A program made the translations under genes and the position numbers. From the NCBI GenBank assembly GCA_964632995.1, contig CAZWDL010000048.1:1-48136 (forward strand): DNA of 48,136 bases. The letters run 5' to 3'. Positions 31,133-39,918 of the stretch are shown piece by piece. Source of the DNA: CAZWDL01 sp964632995. GTDB taxonomy: Bacteria; Bacteroidota; Bacteroidia; Chitinophagales; Saprospiraceae. Position 1 is the stretch's first letter. Each line of letters starts with the position of its first letter. Under the pieces are notes generated by a model. That model had not been told where the DNA came from. It saw only the letters and a list, made by a program, of their open reading frames with translations, and made no database searches.

Positions 31133-31831
31133 ATGACCTACCAATGGATACTGCTCGACGCCGACAATACGCTTTTTGACTTTGACCTCTCTGAGCGTTA
31201 TGCGCTTAAAAGCGCCCTGGAATACATCGGCGTCTCCTTTAAAGAGGAACATATTGACCTGTACCATCGTATCAATAAAGCCTGCTGGCGGGCTTACGAA
31301 GAGGGAACGATGACCAAGGCGAAACTACGCCTGTACCGTTTTGAACATTTTTTCAAAAAAATAGGGGTTCAGGCTGATGTTCAAAGTTTTGCCGACCACT
31401 ATATGCAACAGCTCGGGAGTACCGATTTTCTGATAGACGGGGCGGTCGACCTGTTGGAGCAGCTGCAAGGGCATTATCACCTGTTACTGGTTACCAACGG
31501 GCTGAAAGAGGTGCAATACCCCAGGTTGAACAAAACAGGTTTACATCCTTTCTTTAAAGGAGTCGTCGTATCCGATGAAATCGGGCACTCCAAACCGGCG
31601 GCTGAGTTTTTTGAGTACGCCTTCGAAAGTATGGCACACCCGCAGAAAGAAAAGGTCCTGATGGTAGGCGACAACCTGAATGCAGATATTCGCGGGGGAA
31701 ATGAGTACGGGCTGGATACTTGCTGGTACAACCCCGGAAAGCAGCAGAATGCCTCCGGTATTGCTCCAACTTATGAGATCAATGCATTGCATCAGTTAGC
31801 GGGTATGCTGAACCCCTTAGAGCATGTTTAA
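31133..31831 (+). CDS. YjjG-family HAD phosphatase (noncanonical pyrimidine nucleotidase-like)
   Basis: 232 aa. HAD motifs: LLDADNTLFDFD (D9, D11), VTNGLKEVQ (motif II), HSKPAAEFFEYAF (motif III Lys) and MVGDNLNADIRGG (motif IV). The overall length and the YRFEHFFKKIG cap region fit the YjjG subfamily, which dephosphorylates nucleotides such as dUMP or noncanonical pyrimidine monophosphates. It starts 6 nt after coaD. Its last four codons and stop lie inside the left arm of a palindromic element, so the end of the protein may have been remodelled. Confidence 0.9.
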   Translation: MTYQWILLDADNTLFDFDLSERYALKSALEYIGVSFKEEHIDLYHRINKACWRAYEEGTMTKAKLRLYRFEHFFKKIGVQADVQSFADHYMQQLGSTDFLIDGAVDLLEQLQGHYHLLLVTNGLKEVQYPRLNKTGLHPFFKGVVVSDEIGHSKPAAEFFEYAFESMAHPQKEKVLMVGDNLNADIRGGNEYGLDTCWYNPGKQQNASGIAPTYEINALHQLAGMLNPLEHV

Positions 31832-31919
31832 AATTTCATCCTTCGGCCCCAAACGGCGCCTGCGCCCAGCGACAAAACCCATCCGTTTGGAACTCGAAAA
31901 CGAAATTTAAACATGCTCT
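31819..31919. repeat. nested palindromic element overlapping the end of the HAD gene
   Basis: Outer arms 31819-31837 (AGAGCATGTTTAAAATTTC) and 31902-31919 are inverse copies with one extra A. An inner pair CCAAACGG (31849-31856) and CCGTTTGG (31883-31890) nests inside. The TAA stop of the HAD gene (31829-31831) is part of the left arm. It may double as a terminator, but the size and nesting resemble a mobile palindromic repeat. Confidence 0.65.
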
Positions 31920-31951
31920 TAGTCTCGTTTTAGATATCGGGTGCAAAGCTT

Positions 31952-31959
31952 TAGTTTTG
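31952..31959 (+). promoter_or_regulatory. candidate -7 element for pruA
   Basis: TAGTTTTG fits TAnnTTTG, 55 nt before the pruA ATG, with a TTTT at about 20 nt further upstream in place of a -33 TTTG. Confidence 0.45.
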
Positions 31960-32013
31960 CAATATCAAAAACAAAATAACATTCTCTAACCTTTCCAAAC
32001 CAACTTATAGTCT

Positions 32014-33642
32014 ATGTCAAACGCATTCTATGAAATTCCCAGTATAACCAACGAACCCGTACTGAACTACGCTCCCGGTTCCTCCGAGCGCAGGGCGCTG
32101 GAAGCTGCTTTGGAAGCTGCCAAATCGCAAGAGAAAGAAATCCCGATGGTCATCGGCGGGCAGCCGGTGAAGACAGATAATCGCATCGCTATTCATCCGC
32201 CTCACGAACTCAGCCACACCCTTGGCTATTACCACAAAGGTGGTCAGGAGCATGTTCACATGGCTATCGAGGCGGCCATGAAGGCCAAGGAGAAATGGGA
32301 AAGCATGCCCTGGCAGGAACGGGCGGCCATCTTTCTGAAAGCGGCAGACTTGTTGTCGGGGCCGTATCGTCAGCGGATCAACGCCGCCACCATGCTCTGC
32401 CAGTCCAAAAACGCTTACCAGGCAGAAATTGACGCCGTAGCCGAATTGTGCGATTTCTATCGTTTTAACGTGCAATTTATGACCCAGATCTATCAGGAAC
32501 AGCCCATTAGCACTCCCGGTATCTGGAACCGCATGGAGTACCGTCCGTTGGAAGGTTTCATCCTGGCCATTACACCGTTCAACTTTACCGCCATTGCCGG
32601 CAATCTGCCCGGGGCGCCCGCGCTTATGGGTAATACGGTCATCTGGAAACCTGCTGAGAGCCAGGTATATTCGGCCTTCGTCATTATGGAAGCCCTGCAG
32701 GAAGCCGGCCTGCCCGACGGCGTCATCAACCTCTTGCTGGTCGACGGTCCGGTCGCCGGGGATATTATTTTTGAGCATGCCGATTTCGGCGGGCTGCATT
32801 TTACCGGCAGCACCGGGGTCTTTCAAAACCTGTGGACCCTGGTCGGAAAGAATATCCAAAAGTATAAGTCCTACCCCCGCGTCGTCGGTGAAACCGGTGG
32901 CAAGGATTTTGTGATCGCGCACCCTTCCGCCGGAGCGCCGCAAGTCGCTACGGCCCTCTCCCGCGGCGCCTTCGAATTTCAGGGGCAAAAATGCTCGGCC
33001 GTATCGCGGGCCTATCTGCCGCAAAGCCTCTGGGACGATATCCGGAAAGGATTGGAAACCGATCTCGATTCCTTTAAGATGGGCTCGCCCGAGGATTTCT
33101 CCAACTTCATCAATGCCGTGATCGATGAGCGGGCTTTTAATAAAATCACCAACTACATCGCGCAGGCCAAAAAAGATCCGGAAGCGGAAGTCATTATAGG
33201 GGGAAGTTACGATAAGAAAGAAGGCTACTTCATCGAACCGACTGTTATCCTGGCCAAGGATCCGAAATACCGGACCATGGAGGAAGAAATCTTCGGCCCG
33301 GTACTGACTATTTACATTTACGAAGACGATCAGTTCGAGGAAACGCTGGATCTGCTGGATCAAACCTCTCCGTACGCCCTGACCGGTGCGGTCTTCTCCA
33401 GAGACCGGGATGCAGTTGAATTAGCCACTTACAAATTGCGTCACGCCGCGGGTAATTTCTACATCAATGACAAGCCCACCGGCTCCATCGTCGGCCAACA
33501 GCCCTTCGGCGGCGCCCGGGCTTCGGGCACCAACGATAAAGCCGGATCGGTGCTCAACCTCTATCGCTGGGTGTCGGCCCGTTCAATTAAGGAGAACTTC
33601 GTTCCTCCTACGGATTATCGTTATCCTTTCCTGGGTGAATAG
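32014..33642 (+). CDS. pruA: L-glutamate gamma-semialdehyde (delta-1-pyrroline-5-carboxylate) dehydrogenase
   Basis: 542 aa, single-domain form as in eukaryotic ALDH4 and many Bacteroidota. The N-terminus VLNYAPGSSERRALEAAL is typical of P5C dehydrogenases. The NAD site lies in AITPFNFTAIAGNLPGAPAL (residues about 189-208) and HFTGSTGVF. The general base is Glu in VGETGGKDF and the nucleophile Cys in FEFQGQKCSAVSRAY (about 328). It oxidises glutamate semialdehyde to glutamate in proline catabolism. No proline dehydrogenase lies in the window. It has its own promoter-like element and a strong terminator, so it is monocistronic. Confidence 0.96.
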   Translation: MSNAFYEIPSITNEPVLNYAPGSSERRALEAALEAAKSQEKEIPMVIGGQPVKTDNRIAIHPPHELSHTLGYYHKGGQEHVHMAIEAAMKAKEKWESMPWQERAAIFLKAADLLSGPYRQRINAATMLCQSKNAYQAEIDAVAELCDFYRFNVQFMTQIYQEQPISTPGIWNRMEYRPLEGFILAITPFNFTAIAGNLPGAPALMGNTVIWKPAESQVYSAFVIMEALQEAGLPDGVINLLLVDGPVAGDIIFEHADFGGLHFTGSTGVFQNLWTLVGKNIQKYKSYPRVVGETGGKDFVIAHPSAGAPQVATALSRGAFEFQGQKCSAVSRAYLPQSLWDDIRKGLETDLDSFKMGSPEDFSNFINAVIDERAFNKITNYIAQAKKDPEAEVIIGGSYDKKEGYFIEPTVILAKDPKYRTMEEEIFGPVLTIYIYEDDQFEETLDLLDQTSPYALTGAVFSRDRDAVELATYKLRHAAGNFYINDKPTGSIVGQQPFGGARASGTNDKAGSVLNLYRWVSARSIKENFVPPTDYRYPFLGE

Positions 33643-33647
33643 GCAAC

Positions 33648-33685
33648 AGTTCCCGGTTCTTTAATTCGAGAACCGGGAACTTTCC
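33648..33685. terminator. intrinsic terminator between pruA and the convergent NUDIX gene
   Basis: AGTTCCCGGTTCT (33648-33660) and AGAACCGGGAACT (33669-33681) form a perfect 13-bp stem with an 8-nt loop, followed by TTTCCTC. It is placed to serve both convergent genes. Confidence 0.8.
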
Positions 33686-34249
33686 TCAAACCCCTCCACT
33701 ATCTATCATCAGTTTGACGCGCATCAGAGCCAACATGGACAGGGAGTCGGTGATTCTGCCGTTGATCACCATGTCCAGCGCCTTCCGAAAAGGAACTTTT
33801 CGTACGCGCAGGTCCTCCGTTTCTTCCGGAGCCGACTCGCCGAACTCCAGGTTTTGCGCTAAAAAAGCCATGCCTGTCTCGTCGGTGACGGAGTTGGAGA
33901 TATCCATATCCAGAATTTTAGTCCATTGCCCGGCGCGGATGCCGGTCTCCTCTATCAATTCCCGCTGGGCGGATTCCAGCGGCGAAGTGCCGACCGGGCA
34001 GCCGCCCTCGGGGATTTCCCAGCTATAGCGGTTCAGGGTATAACGGTACTGGCCCACCAGCCAGGTATGGTGATTTTCATCCAGCGGGACGATTCCGATG
34101 GCCAGGTTTTTGAAATGCACCACACCGTAGATACCTTCCGTACCGGTAGGCGTTATGACTTCGCGGTGAGTGAGTTTGATCCAGGGGTTCTGGTACACCT
34201 CTTTAACGCTCAGCGTTTTCCAGGGATTGGGCTGTTCTTTTTCGGACAT
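33686..34249 (-). CDS. NUDIX hydrolase, ADP-ribose pyrophosphatase-like
   Basis: 187 aa. The N-terminal half has the beta-rich region of ADP-ribose/ADP-sugar pyrophosphatases (YQNPWIKLTHREVITPTG, LVGQYRYTLNRYSWEIPEGG). The NUDIX box follows as GCPVGTSPLESAQRELIEETGI less its first and last residues (about 83-104). The REL-EE metal ligands are intact. The upstream Glu of the consensus GX5E reads Thr, a position that varies in active members. It probably hydrolyses ADP-ribose or related nucleotide sugars in the cytosol. It is last in a minus-strand series, 44 nt after the rhomboid gene. Confidence 0.9.
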   Translation of the reverse strand: MSEKEQPNPWKTLSVKEVYQNPWIKLTHREVITPTGTEGIYGVVHFKNLAIGIVPLDENHHTWLVGQYRYTLNRYSWEIPEGGCPVGTSPLESAQRELIEETGIRAGQWTKILDMDISNSVTDETGMAFLAQNLEFGESAPEETEDLRVRKVPFRKALDMVINGRITDSLSMLALMRVKLMIDSGGV

Positions 34250-34293
34250 GCGCGGTGCTCGTTTATTTTTTGCGGTTTAGCGGCGATGGTCTT

Positions 34294-34938
34294 TTACTGT
34301 ATAAACGGCGGGGGAGTGGGGCCGGCCAGCAGCTGCTGGAGGTAGAAGTCCAGTAATTCCGGCCGCGCTACCATGGTAGCAACGATCATAAAAGCCAAGC
34401 CATAAACAGCTCCCCAGAGATGGGCATCATGAGCAATATTGTCAGCCCCGTGCTTGGTCATATAGGAAGAATACCAAAGATAACCGATGCCAACGAGCAG
34501 AGCCGGCAACGGGGGGAAGAGAAACCAGCCCCAGGGGTTGAGCATGATATAGGCCAGCACCAGTGCAGAAGTGGCCCCCGAAGCGCCCAGGGAAGCGTAG
34601 TAATTATTATTCTGGTGCCGGATGTATGCTGGAATACCGGCAATGATAATAGCGCTGAGATAGAGCGCCAGGAACAAAATTTTTCCGAAAGCCTTGCCGA
34701 AGAGGGCGGAGTTGAAGAAGCTCTCGATGACTTCTCCGAATTGCCACAGCACGAAAAGATTTATCAGCAAATGTCCCCAATTGGCGTGAATAAAGCCGTG
34801 TGTGATAAAGCGATACCACTCGCCGTTATTCTTAACGCTGGCGGGATGAAAAATCAGCTTTTGCCTCATGACCGGATTGTTGAAAGCCTGGTAGGAGATG
34901 ACACCGGTCATGATTACTAAAATGATGGTAAAACTCAT
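34294..34938 (-). CDS. rhomboid-family intramembrane serine protease
   Basis: 214 aa with about six transmembrane helices. The rhomboid landmarks are in order: FITHGFIHANWGHLLINLFVL (residues 45-65, helix 2 His/Asn), ASLGASGATSALV with nucleophile Ser120 in GASG, and IAHDAHLWGAVYG with the catalytic His173. It cleaves membrane proteins within or next to the bilayer; substrates are unknown. Length is that of the minimal six-helix core. It lies between the SWIM-domain gene and the NUDIX gene on the same strand. Confidence 0.94.
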   Translation of the reverse strand: MSFTIILVIMTGVISYQAFNNPVMRQKLIFHPASVKNNGEWYRFITHGFIHANWGHLLINLFVLWQFGEVIESFFNSALFGKAFGKILFLALYLSAIIIAGIPAYIRHQNNNYYASLGASGATSALVLAYIMLNPWGWFLFPPLPALLVGIGYLWYSSYMTKHGADNIAHDAHLWGAVYGLAFMIVATMVARPELLDFYLQQLLAGPTPPPFIQ

Positions 34939-35008
34939 TAGAAGTAAGTGTTAGTTTTTTTGGTTTTTTTATTAAACGCGCTGCTAAGCGATTAGTTATA
35001 TTCGACCT

Positions 35009-36706
35009 TTAAAAGAAGGCCAGTTCTTCCATCAGGGTATGGCGTTCGGGGTAAGAGGTACGAAACTCCTGTACCAGTCGGGCGGCGAGATCCTTCATGC
35101 CGATCTGGTGTAGATGATCGAGCGTTTCACGGATGCGTCGTGAGGATTTGGGCCCAAGGTGATTTTGGACGTAGTCCTGTAAGAGATCCCGGTAGAGTAG
35201 CAAAAGTTCTTCTTCGTATTCGGGCAGAAGCTGTTCATCGTATTGCTGAAGAAGTCGAAGGGAGGCGCACTGCCGCAGATGTTCGAGCAACTCTTTTTTC
35301 TGGCAGGCTTCGGCAAGCAGATGGGCCAGTATGTCGTTGCGCTGCCGGGTAGGTATTTTTTGACGAAGGTGCTCGATAAGGCGGCGAAGATTCGACAGGG
35401 CTGCTTCTTCTCCCAGCAAGTCTCTCAGCTGCCGGTAAATAGATAAATCGAGGCGTTGGAGAAAGCGTTTTTCTAATATTTCCTGCTGAGTATTTTTATC
35501 TCCCTGCCGGGCGGCAATCCGCAGTAATTGATCTTCCAGCAGCTGAACACGCTCGGGGGCTCCGTCCGCCTCCAGTCCTTTGTGGATAAGCGTGCGCGCC
35601 CGCTCCAGATCCCCCCGGCGTTCGGCCTGCTCAATGGCGTGGCGTAAAACCCCGGTTTGCAGAAGGTTGTTCTCTACTAATTCTTGGGCTGCTGCTTCTT
35701 TACCTGCTTGTTCAAGCACCCGAAGTTTTAACAAGAGCAGGGGAGTGGTGTCGCGGAATTCACTTAGATATTTATCCATCAGATACTCGATGGTCTCAGA
35801 AAGGTCCTCGTAATGTTTTTCCGTTTCAGCTAATTGCAGGTACAGCTGTAGGAACTGCCGGTCCATTTGGTTGTTGCGATAAGTCAGCTTCCGGCATTCC
35901 TGCAGGCAATAGCGGCGCAGGGCGGATTGCAGTGCGGGGGGCAGCAGGTTGGTATCCGCCATGCCTTTGAGCAGCTGAAAAGCCCAAAATAAGTTGTTTT
36001 TGAGCGCATCGGTGGAAGTCTTTACTTTGCTGAGCACAGGCGTGACCTTCTCGATAATGCTTTGAGCGATGGAAACCGCTTCGGCGTAGTGTTGTTGGGC
36101 AAGAGCTTCCTCCGATTGAGCTCGCAGTTCATCAATAACCTTCACGATTTTCTGTAAACCGCGCTGGCTAATCGTCCGGTCGGGCCGCCGGGCGAGGCTG
36201 ACGGTGCTGTCCAGCAGCTGAAGGAATTTAGCTTTCGTATCGATACTGCCGACATTAGAGGTGAAACGCGCCTTGAGGGCTATGGCAAAGTTGCGATGGG
36301 TACGGGCATACTCCTTGACAAAGTCGACGAGTTCATAGTGATCGACGTTGTCCAGTACGATGGCAGTTGTCAGTTTACGAGAACTCTTTTGTTTACCGCG
36401 CTTTTTCTTTTTGCTATCTTTTATCCGGCGGAGCTGACGACGCAGGGCCAGCAGGGTGGCAACGAAATGTTCGCAGCTGCCCTGCTTTTGGAAGCGCTCA
36501 CACTCACAAGTGCCGGCGAGGACGCGCGAAGGACTGATCTTGACCTCAACTTCGTAGACAGTTTCTCCTTCCCTTACGACGCCGACCCACAGATGCCGTT
36601 CTATTTCCTGCAAAGGCTGAACGGCGCCGGCTTCGAACAGTTCTTCTCCGCGGAGAAGATCGGCCTCCTCAACCTGAGCTTCCAATTTGTGCAGTAAAAA
36701 ATTCAT
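35009..36706 (-). CDS. SWIM zinc-finger domain protein
   Basis: 565 aa from ATG 36706. An in-frame ATG at 36763 would give 584 aa, but a promoter-like TATCTTTG sits at 36778-36771, which would place the transcript start on that ATG. The SWIM zinc finger, C-E-C ... SCEHFVA, lies at about residues 67-80 in this numbering, followed by a Lys-rich stretch (KDSKKKKRGKQKSSRKL). The remaining 430 residues are helical repeats (TPR/HEAT-like, many Leu/Glu/Arg). SWIM domains bind DNA or protein; in bacteria such proteins often accompany SNF2 helicases, but none is adjacent here. Role unknown. Confidence 0.82.
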   Translation of the reverse strand: MNFLLHKLEAQVEEADLLRGEELFEAGAVQPLQEIERHLWVGVVREGETVYEVEVKISPSRVLAGTCECERFQKQGSCEHFVATLLALRRQLRRIKDSKKKKRGKQKSSRKLTTAIVLDNVDHYELVDFVKEYARTHRNFAIALKARFTSNVGSIDTKAKFLQLLDSTVSLARRPDRTISQRGLQKIVKVIDELRAQSEEALAQQHYAEAVSIAQSIIEKVTPVLSKVKTSTDALKNNLFWAFQLLKGMADTNLLPPALQSALRRYCLQECRKLTYRNNQMDRQFLQLYLQLAETEKHYEDLSETIEYLMDKYLSEFRDTTPLLLLKLRVLEQAGKEAAAQELVENNLLQTGVLRHAIEQAERRGDLERARTLIHKGLEADGAPERVQLLEDQLLRIAARQGDKNTQQEILEKRFLQRLDLSIYRQLRDLLGEEAALSNLRRLIEHLRQKIPTRQRNDILAHLLAEACQKKELLEHLRQCASLRLLQQYDEQLLPEYEEELLLLYRDLLQDYVQNHLGPKSSRRIRETLDHLHQIGMKDLAARLVQEFRTSYPERHTLMEELAFF

Positions 36707-36770
36707 AGATGTGGCTGGGCGTTCATTTCTGAGATCATAAATTTTGGACACCACGAAGGGCATAAATGTT

Positions 36771-36778
36771 CAAAGATA
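36771..36778 (-). promoter_or_regulatory. candidate -7 element for the SWIM-domain gene
   Basis: Minus-strand TATCTTTG matches TAnnTTTG exactly. With initiation a few bases downstream it favours the ATG at 36706 over the one at 36763. Confidence 0.4.
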
Positions 36779-36830
36779 GGAACATTCCGTCTAGAACTCA
36801 ATAGCCGGAGGGAAAGCTTTGTGTCTCGCT

Positions 36831-37322
36831 TTACTCAATAAGAGGCTTGCCAAGATAAACTTTGATTTCCGGAGAGATCCGGATGCGTACCTTCACGATC
36901 AGTGGATCGTTTAGGTTAGCATAGGTCTTTTGGTGAAGATTGTAAGTGGTTTTAATCGTATTGACCACTGATAGGATAGCGGCATTACGGGGGTTTTCCT
37001 TAATGATGCGGTTGAGCTTTTCCTGGGTGAAGTCTTTATGGTCACCGAGCATTTCCACTTCCAGCGCGGGACTGATGGCTACACTGAGGGCAAAGCTGGA
37101 AATCTGCAGACCATACACCTCCAGCTTGGGAAATACTTTTAGCCATTCTTCGATCAACTGATAGGACTTCTCCTTGGCGCCTTCTCCGAATGAGGAGGCC
37201 TGTTGGCGAAGCATTTCGGTAGCTTCCTGAAGGGTCTTCTTGAATTTGTCAATCATATTTTTTGACTTGTTCCACCAAACTTCCAAACTTTCCGCCAACT
37301 TGTCAAACGCTACAGCTTCCAT
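36831..37322 (-). CDS. conserved hypothetical protein with amphipathic N-terminal helix
   Basis: 163 aa from ATG 37322, no signal peptide. Residues 1-65 are helical with Trp-rich and charged stretches (ESLEVWWNKSKNMIDKFKKT). Residues 66-163 look beta-rich with YGLQISSFALSVAISPALEV, a helical insert, and IVKVRIRISPEIKVYLGKPL at the end. The isolated Ser/Ile/Val-rich strands could form a small barrel. I recognise no family. It is the first gene of the minus-strand group ending at the NUDIX gene, but 124 nt separate it from the SWIM gene and its promoter, so co-transcription is uncertain. Confidence 0.7.
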   Translation of the reverse strand: MEAVAFDKLAESLEVWWNKSKNMIDKFKKTLQEATEMLRQQASSFGEGAKEKSYQLIEEWLKVFPKLEVYGLQISSFALSVAISPALEVEMLGDHKDFTQEKLNRIIKENPRNAAILSVVNTIKTTYNLHQKTYANLNDPLIVKVRIRISPEIKVYLGKPLIE

Positions 37323-37510
37323 TTTGCTTTTTTATTTGAAAATGAATTTGTACTCTGTACGCTAAATACGCCAGCTTTGCTGCTTTTACGGTCCATTGAA
37401 AACGCCGGGAAAGGGCAAACTATTAAATCAAATAAACGTTTAGTTACGAACAACGATTAATTTTAGCGAATTCTGAATCAGCAAAAACACCAAAAATAGC
37501 AGTGCATAGC

Positions 37511-38980
37511 ATGAAAGATATCAAAACCCTTGGCCAGTTAAAGAAAAGTGGATACCGTCCGCGATCGATCAAGGAAGAATTACGCGCCAACCTGGTGGAT
37601 AAACTCAAGCGCAAGGAGAAAGTCTTTGAAGGTATTATCGGATTCGACGATACGGTGCTGCCGGATATAGAACGCGCTATCCTTTCCCGTCATAATATAT
37701 TGCTTTTAGGGTTGCGTGGGCAGGCAAAAACCCGTATCGCCCGGCTGTTGATCAACTTGCTCGATGAGTACATGCCCGTCCTGGCCGGGTCCGAACTCAA
37801 CGACGATCCGCTTCATCCTATTTCCCGGCAGGCAAAGGACCTGATCGAAGAACACGGTGATGACACTCCGGTGGAATGGGTACACCGGGATCTGCGTTAC
37901 GTAGAAAAACTTGCTACGCCGGATGTTAGTGTGGCGGACCTCATCGGTGATGTCGATCCTATCAAAGCCGCTTCCCTGAAGCTGCCTTACTCCGATGAAC
38001 GCGTCATCCATTTCGGTCTGGTCCCCCGGGCGCACCGCAGCATCTTTGTCATCAATGAACTGCCCGACCTGCAGGCCCGCATACAGGTATCCCTCTTCAA
38101 TATTTTGCAGGAAGGGGATATTCAGATACGAGGCTTCAAACTGCGCCTGCCACTCGATATTCAGTTCGTATTCACGGCCAACCCCGAAGATTACACCAGC
38201 CGGGGAAGTATCATCACGCCTTTGAAAGACCGCATCGAGAGTCAGATCCTGACCCACTATCCCAAAACGGTGGAAGTCGCCCGTCAGATCACCCAGCAGG
38301 AGGCTCAGTTGGTAGAAGAACAGAAGATCGTGGAAATTCCCGACGTGCTGGAAATCCTGCTCGAACAAATCGCCTTTGAAGCCCGCAGCAGTGAATATAT
38401 CGACGAGAAGAGCGGCGTGTCGGCCCGCCTCAGTATTTCGGGCTACGAAAACATGGTCAGCACTGCCGAACGGCGTATGTTGATCAACAGCGAAAATAAA
38501 ACCAAGGTGCGCATCATCGATTTCTGGGGGGTGGTGCCGGCTATTACCGGTAAAGTCGAACTCGTTTATGAGGGCGAGCAGGAAGGGCCCTACAACGTGG
38601 CTATCGCCCTGATGAGCGGCGCGATTAAAAAGGTGTTCCTCGACCATTTCCCAAATCCCGACAAACTGAAAAAGGGAGAAGAACGCGATCCTTACGGGAC
38701 TATTCGGGCCTGGTTCTCCGGCGGCAACTCCGTTGACCTGCTCAACGATTCCAGTGACGAGGAATTCCGGAAAACACTGGATGAGGTGAGTGGATTGCGC
38801 AAACTGGTCGAGAAGCAGCTAGATGTTAAAGGAGAGGAAGCCTATACCTATATGGAACTGGTGCTGCACGGCCTGGCGGAATTCAACGTCGTTAACAAGG
38901 ATGTCCTGGAGGCCAGCTTCACGTTCCGGGATTTGCTGGCCAATATGCTTGACGATGACCTCTTCGATGATGAAGACTGA
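37511..38980 (+). CDS. MoxR/magnesium-chelatase-like AAA+ ATPase
   Basis: 489 aa from ATG 37511; an in-frame GTG at 37502 is less likely. The P-loop is LLLGLRGQAKTRIARLLINL (residues about 64-83), a GxRGQAKT variant seen in this subgroup. Walker B reads SIFVINELPDL with Asn-Glu in place of Asp-Glu. Sensor-1 is FVFTANPEDYTSRGSIITPL (about 222-241) and the arginine region is LKDRIES. Related MoxR/chelatase-I ATPases act with von Willebrand A-domain partners in metal insertion or complex assembly. No VWA gene is adjacent, so the partner must be elsewhere if it exists. The tail is highly acidic (NMLDDDLFDDED). Confidence 0.88.
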   Translation: MKDIKTLGQLKKSGYRPRSIKEELRANLVDKLKRKEKVFEGIIGFDDTVLPDIERAILSRHNILLLGLRGQAKTRIARLLINLLDEYMPVLAGSELNDDPLHPISRQAKDLIEEHGDDTPVEWVHRDLRYVEKLATPDVSVADLIGDVDPIKAASLKLPYSDERVIHFGLVPRAHRSIFVINELPDLQARIQVSLFNILQEGDIQIRGFKLRLPLDIQFVFTANPEDYTSRGSIITPLKDRIESQILTHYPKTVEVARQITQQEAQLVEEQKIVEIPDVLEILLEQIAFEARSSEYIDEKSGVSARLSISGYENMVSTAERRMLINSENKTKVRIIDFWGVVPAITGKVELVYEGEQEGPYNVAIALMSGAIKKVFLDHFPNPDKLKKGEERDPYGTIRAWFSGGNSVDLLNDSSDEEFRKTLDEVSGLRKLVEKQLDVKGEEAYTYMELVLHGLAEFNVVNKDVLEASFTFRDLLANMLDDDLFDDED

Positions 38981-39132
38981 CCGGGTGGACCGGCTGCCTT
39001 TTCTTTTGAAGGAGCAGGCCATACGGTGAACCTGGATTGCAAGGCAGCGTTTCTTAATTGAAAGAGCGACAGAGAGAAGTCATAATAAAATTATTCGAAA
39101 AGACTCACTCCCTGTGGCCTCGCACCCTCCGA

Positions 39133-39161
39133 CAGTGCTTCCCGCCCCCGCGAAAGCACTG
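39133..39161. other. intergenic hairpin after the AAA+ gene
   Basis: CAGTGCTT (39133-39140) and AAGCACTG (39154-39161) form an 8-bp stem with a GC-rich 13-nt loop in the 266-nt gap 38981-39246. No T-run; it may be a weak terminator. Nothing else in this gap stands out apart from an AT-rich 3' half suited to a promoter. Confidence 0.4.
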
Positions 39162-39246
39162 CCTTCTATCCGAAGGTTTGATTTCATTGCATACTACGTT
39201 CTTTTCAATGCTGTAAGCAAAACAACAAAAAACAACGCTAACGCTT

Positions 39247-39861
39247 ATGTTGCTGAAAATTAATAACGAAAACCCCGAAGGAAGAAAAATCAATCAGGTC
39301 GTGGAAGCCCTGGAAAACGACGGCGTCATTATCTATCCGACCGACACGGTCTACGGATTGGCCGGCGATATCCACAGCAAAAAGGCCATCGACCGCATGT
39401 GCCAGTTACGGGGGCTTGACCCCAGCCGGGCTATGCTGACTATTATTTGTAAGGATATCAGCCAGGTTTCTGAATATACTGAACAACTGGACACCACTAC
39501 TTTCAAGTTTTTGAAAAAAAACATCCCGGGGCCCTTCACCTTTATTTTGCCTGCCAGTAATCAGGTGCCCAAGATGTTCCGCAACCGGAAGCGAACCATC
39601 GGAGTACGCATTCCCGATCATAGTATTCCTATCCAAATCGTGGACGCGCTGGGACACCCCATCATCACGACTTCCCTAAAGTCCGATGATGAAATTCTGG
39701 AATACTTTACCGATCCGGCCGACATTTATGACGACTTTAAGAAACGGGTCGATATTGTCATTGACGGCGGCATCTGCGGAAATACCCCTTCCACCGTTAT
39801 CGACTGCACTAACACCGAGCCGGAAATTATCCGCATGGGTGCGGATGAGCCGCAGGCATAG
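39247..39861 (+). CDS. Sua5/YciO/YrdC-family protein, YciO-like
   Basis: 204 aa. The YrdC/Sua5 fold is shown by VVEALENDGVIIYPTDTVYG (residues about 18-37) and IPGPFTFILPAS. TsaC/Sua5 enzymes make threonylcarbamoyl-AMP for the tRNA t6A modification. Their signature STSAN is here TTSLKSDDE and the KGR-type motif reads RGLDPSRAMLTIICKD. Both features match the YciO subgroup, whose t6A activity is weak or disputed. An annotation as L-threonylcarbamoyladenylate synthase would therefore be too firm. Cytosolic, of normal length, with a typical C-terminal STVIDCTN motif. Confidence 0.85.
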   Translation: MLLKINNENPEGRKINQVVEALENDGVIIYPTDTVYGLAGDIHSKKAIDRMCQLRGLDPSRAMLTIICKDISQVSEYTEQLDTTTFKFLKKNIPGPFTFILPASNQVPKMFRNRKRTIGVRIPDHSIPIQIVDALGHPIITTSLKSDDEILEYFTDPADIYDDFKKRVDIVIDGGICGNTPSTVIDCTNTEPEIIRMGADEPQA

Positions 39862-39918
39862 GGAAATTGTTCTCTCAGGTGAATTCGAACTTTGCTTCCC
39901 AGCGGACAAGGATCGTCC

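Noticed and set aside
32017..33363. 448-codon minus-strand frame opposite pruA
   Set aside because: A codon-bias shadow of a strongly conserved dehydrogenase; the translation shows no recognisable domain.
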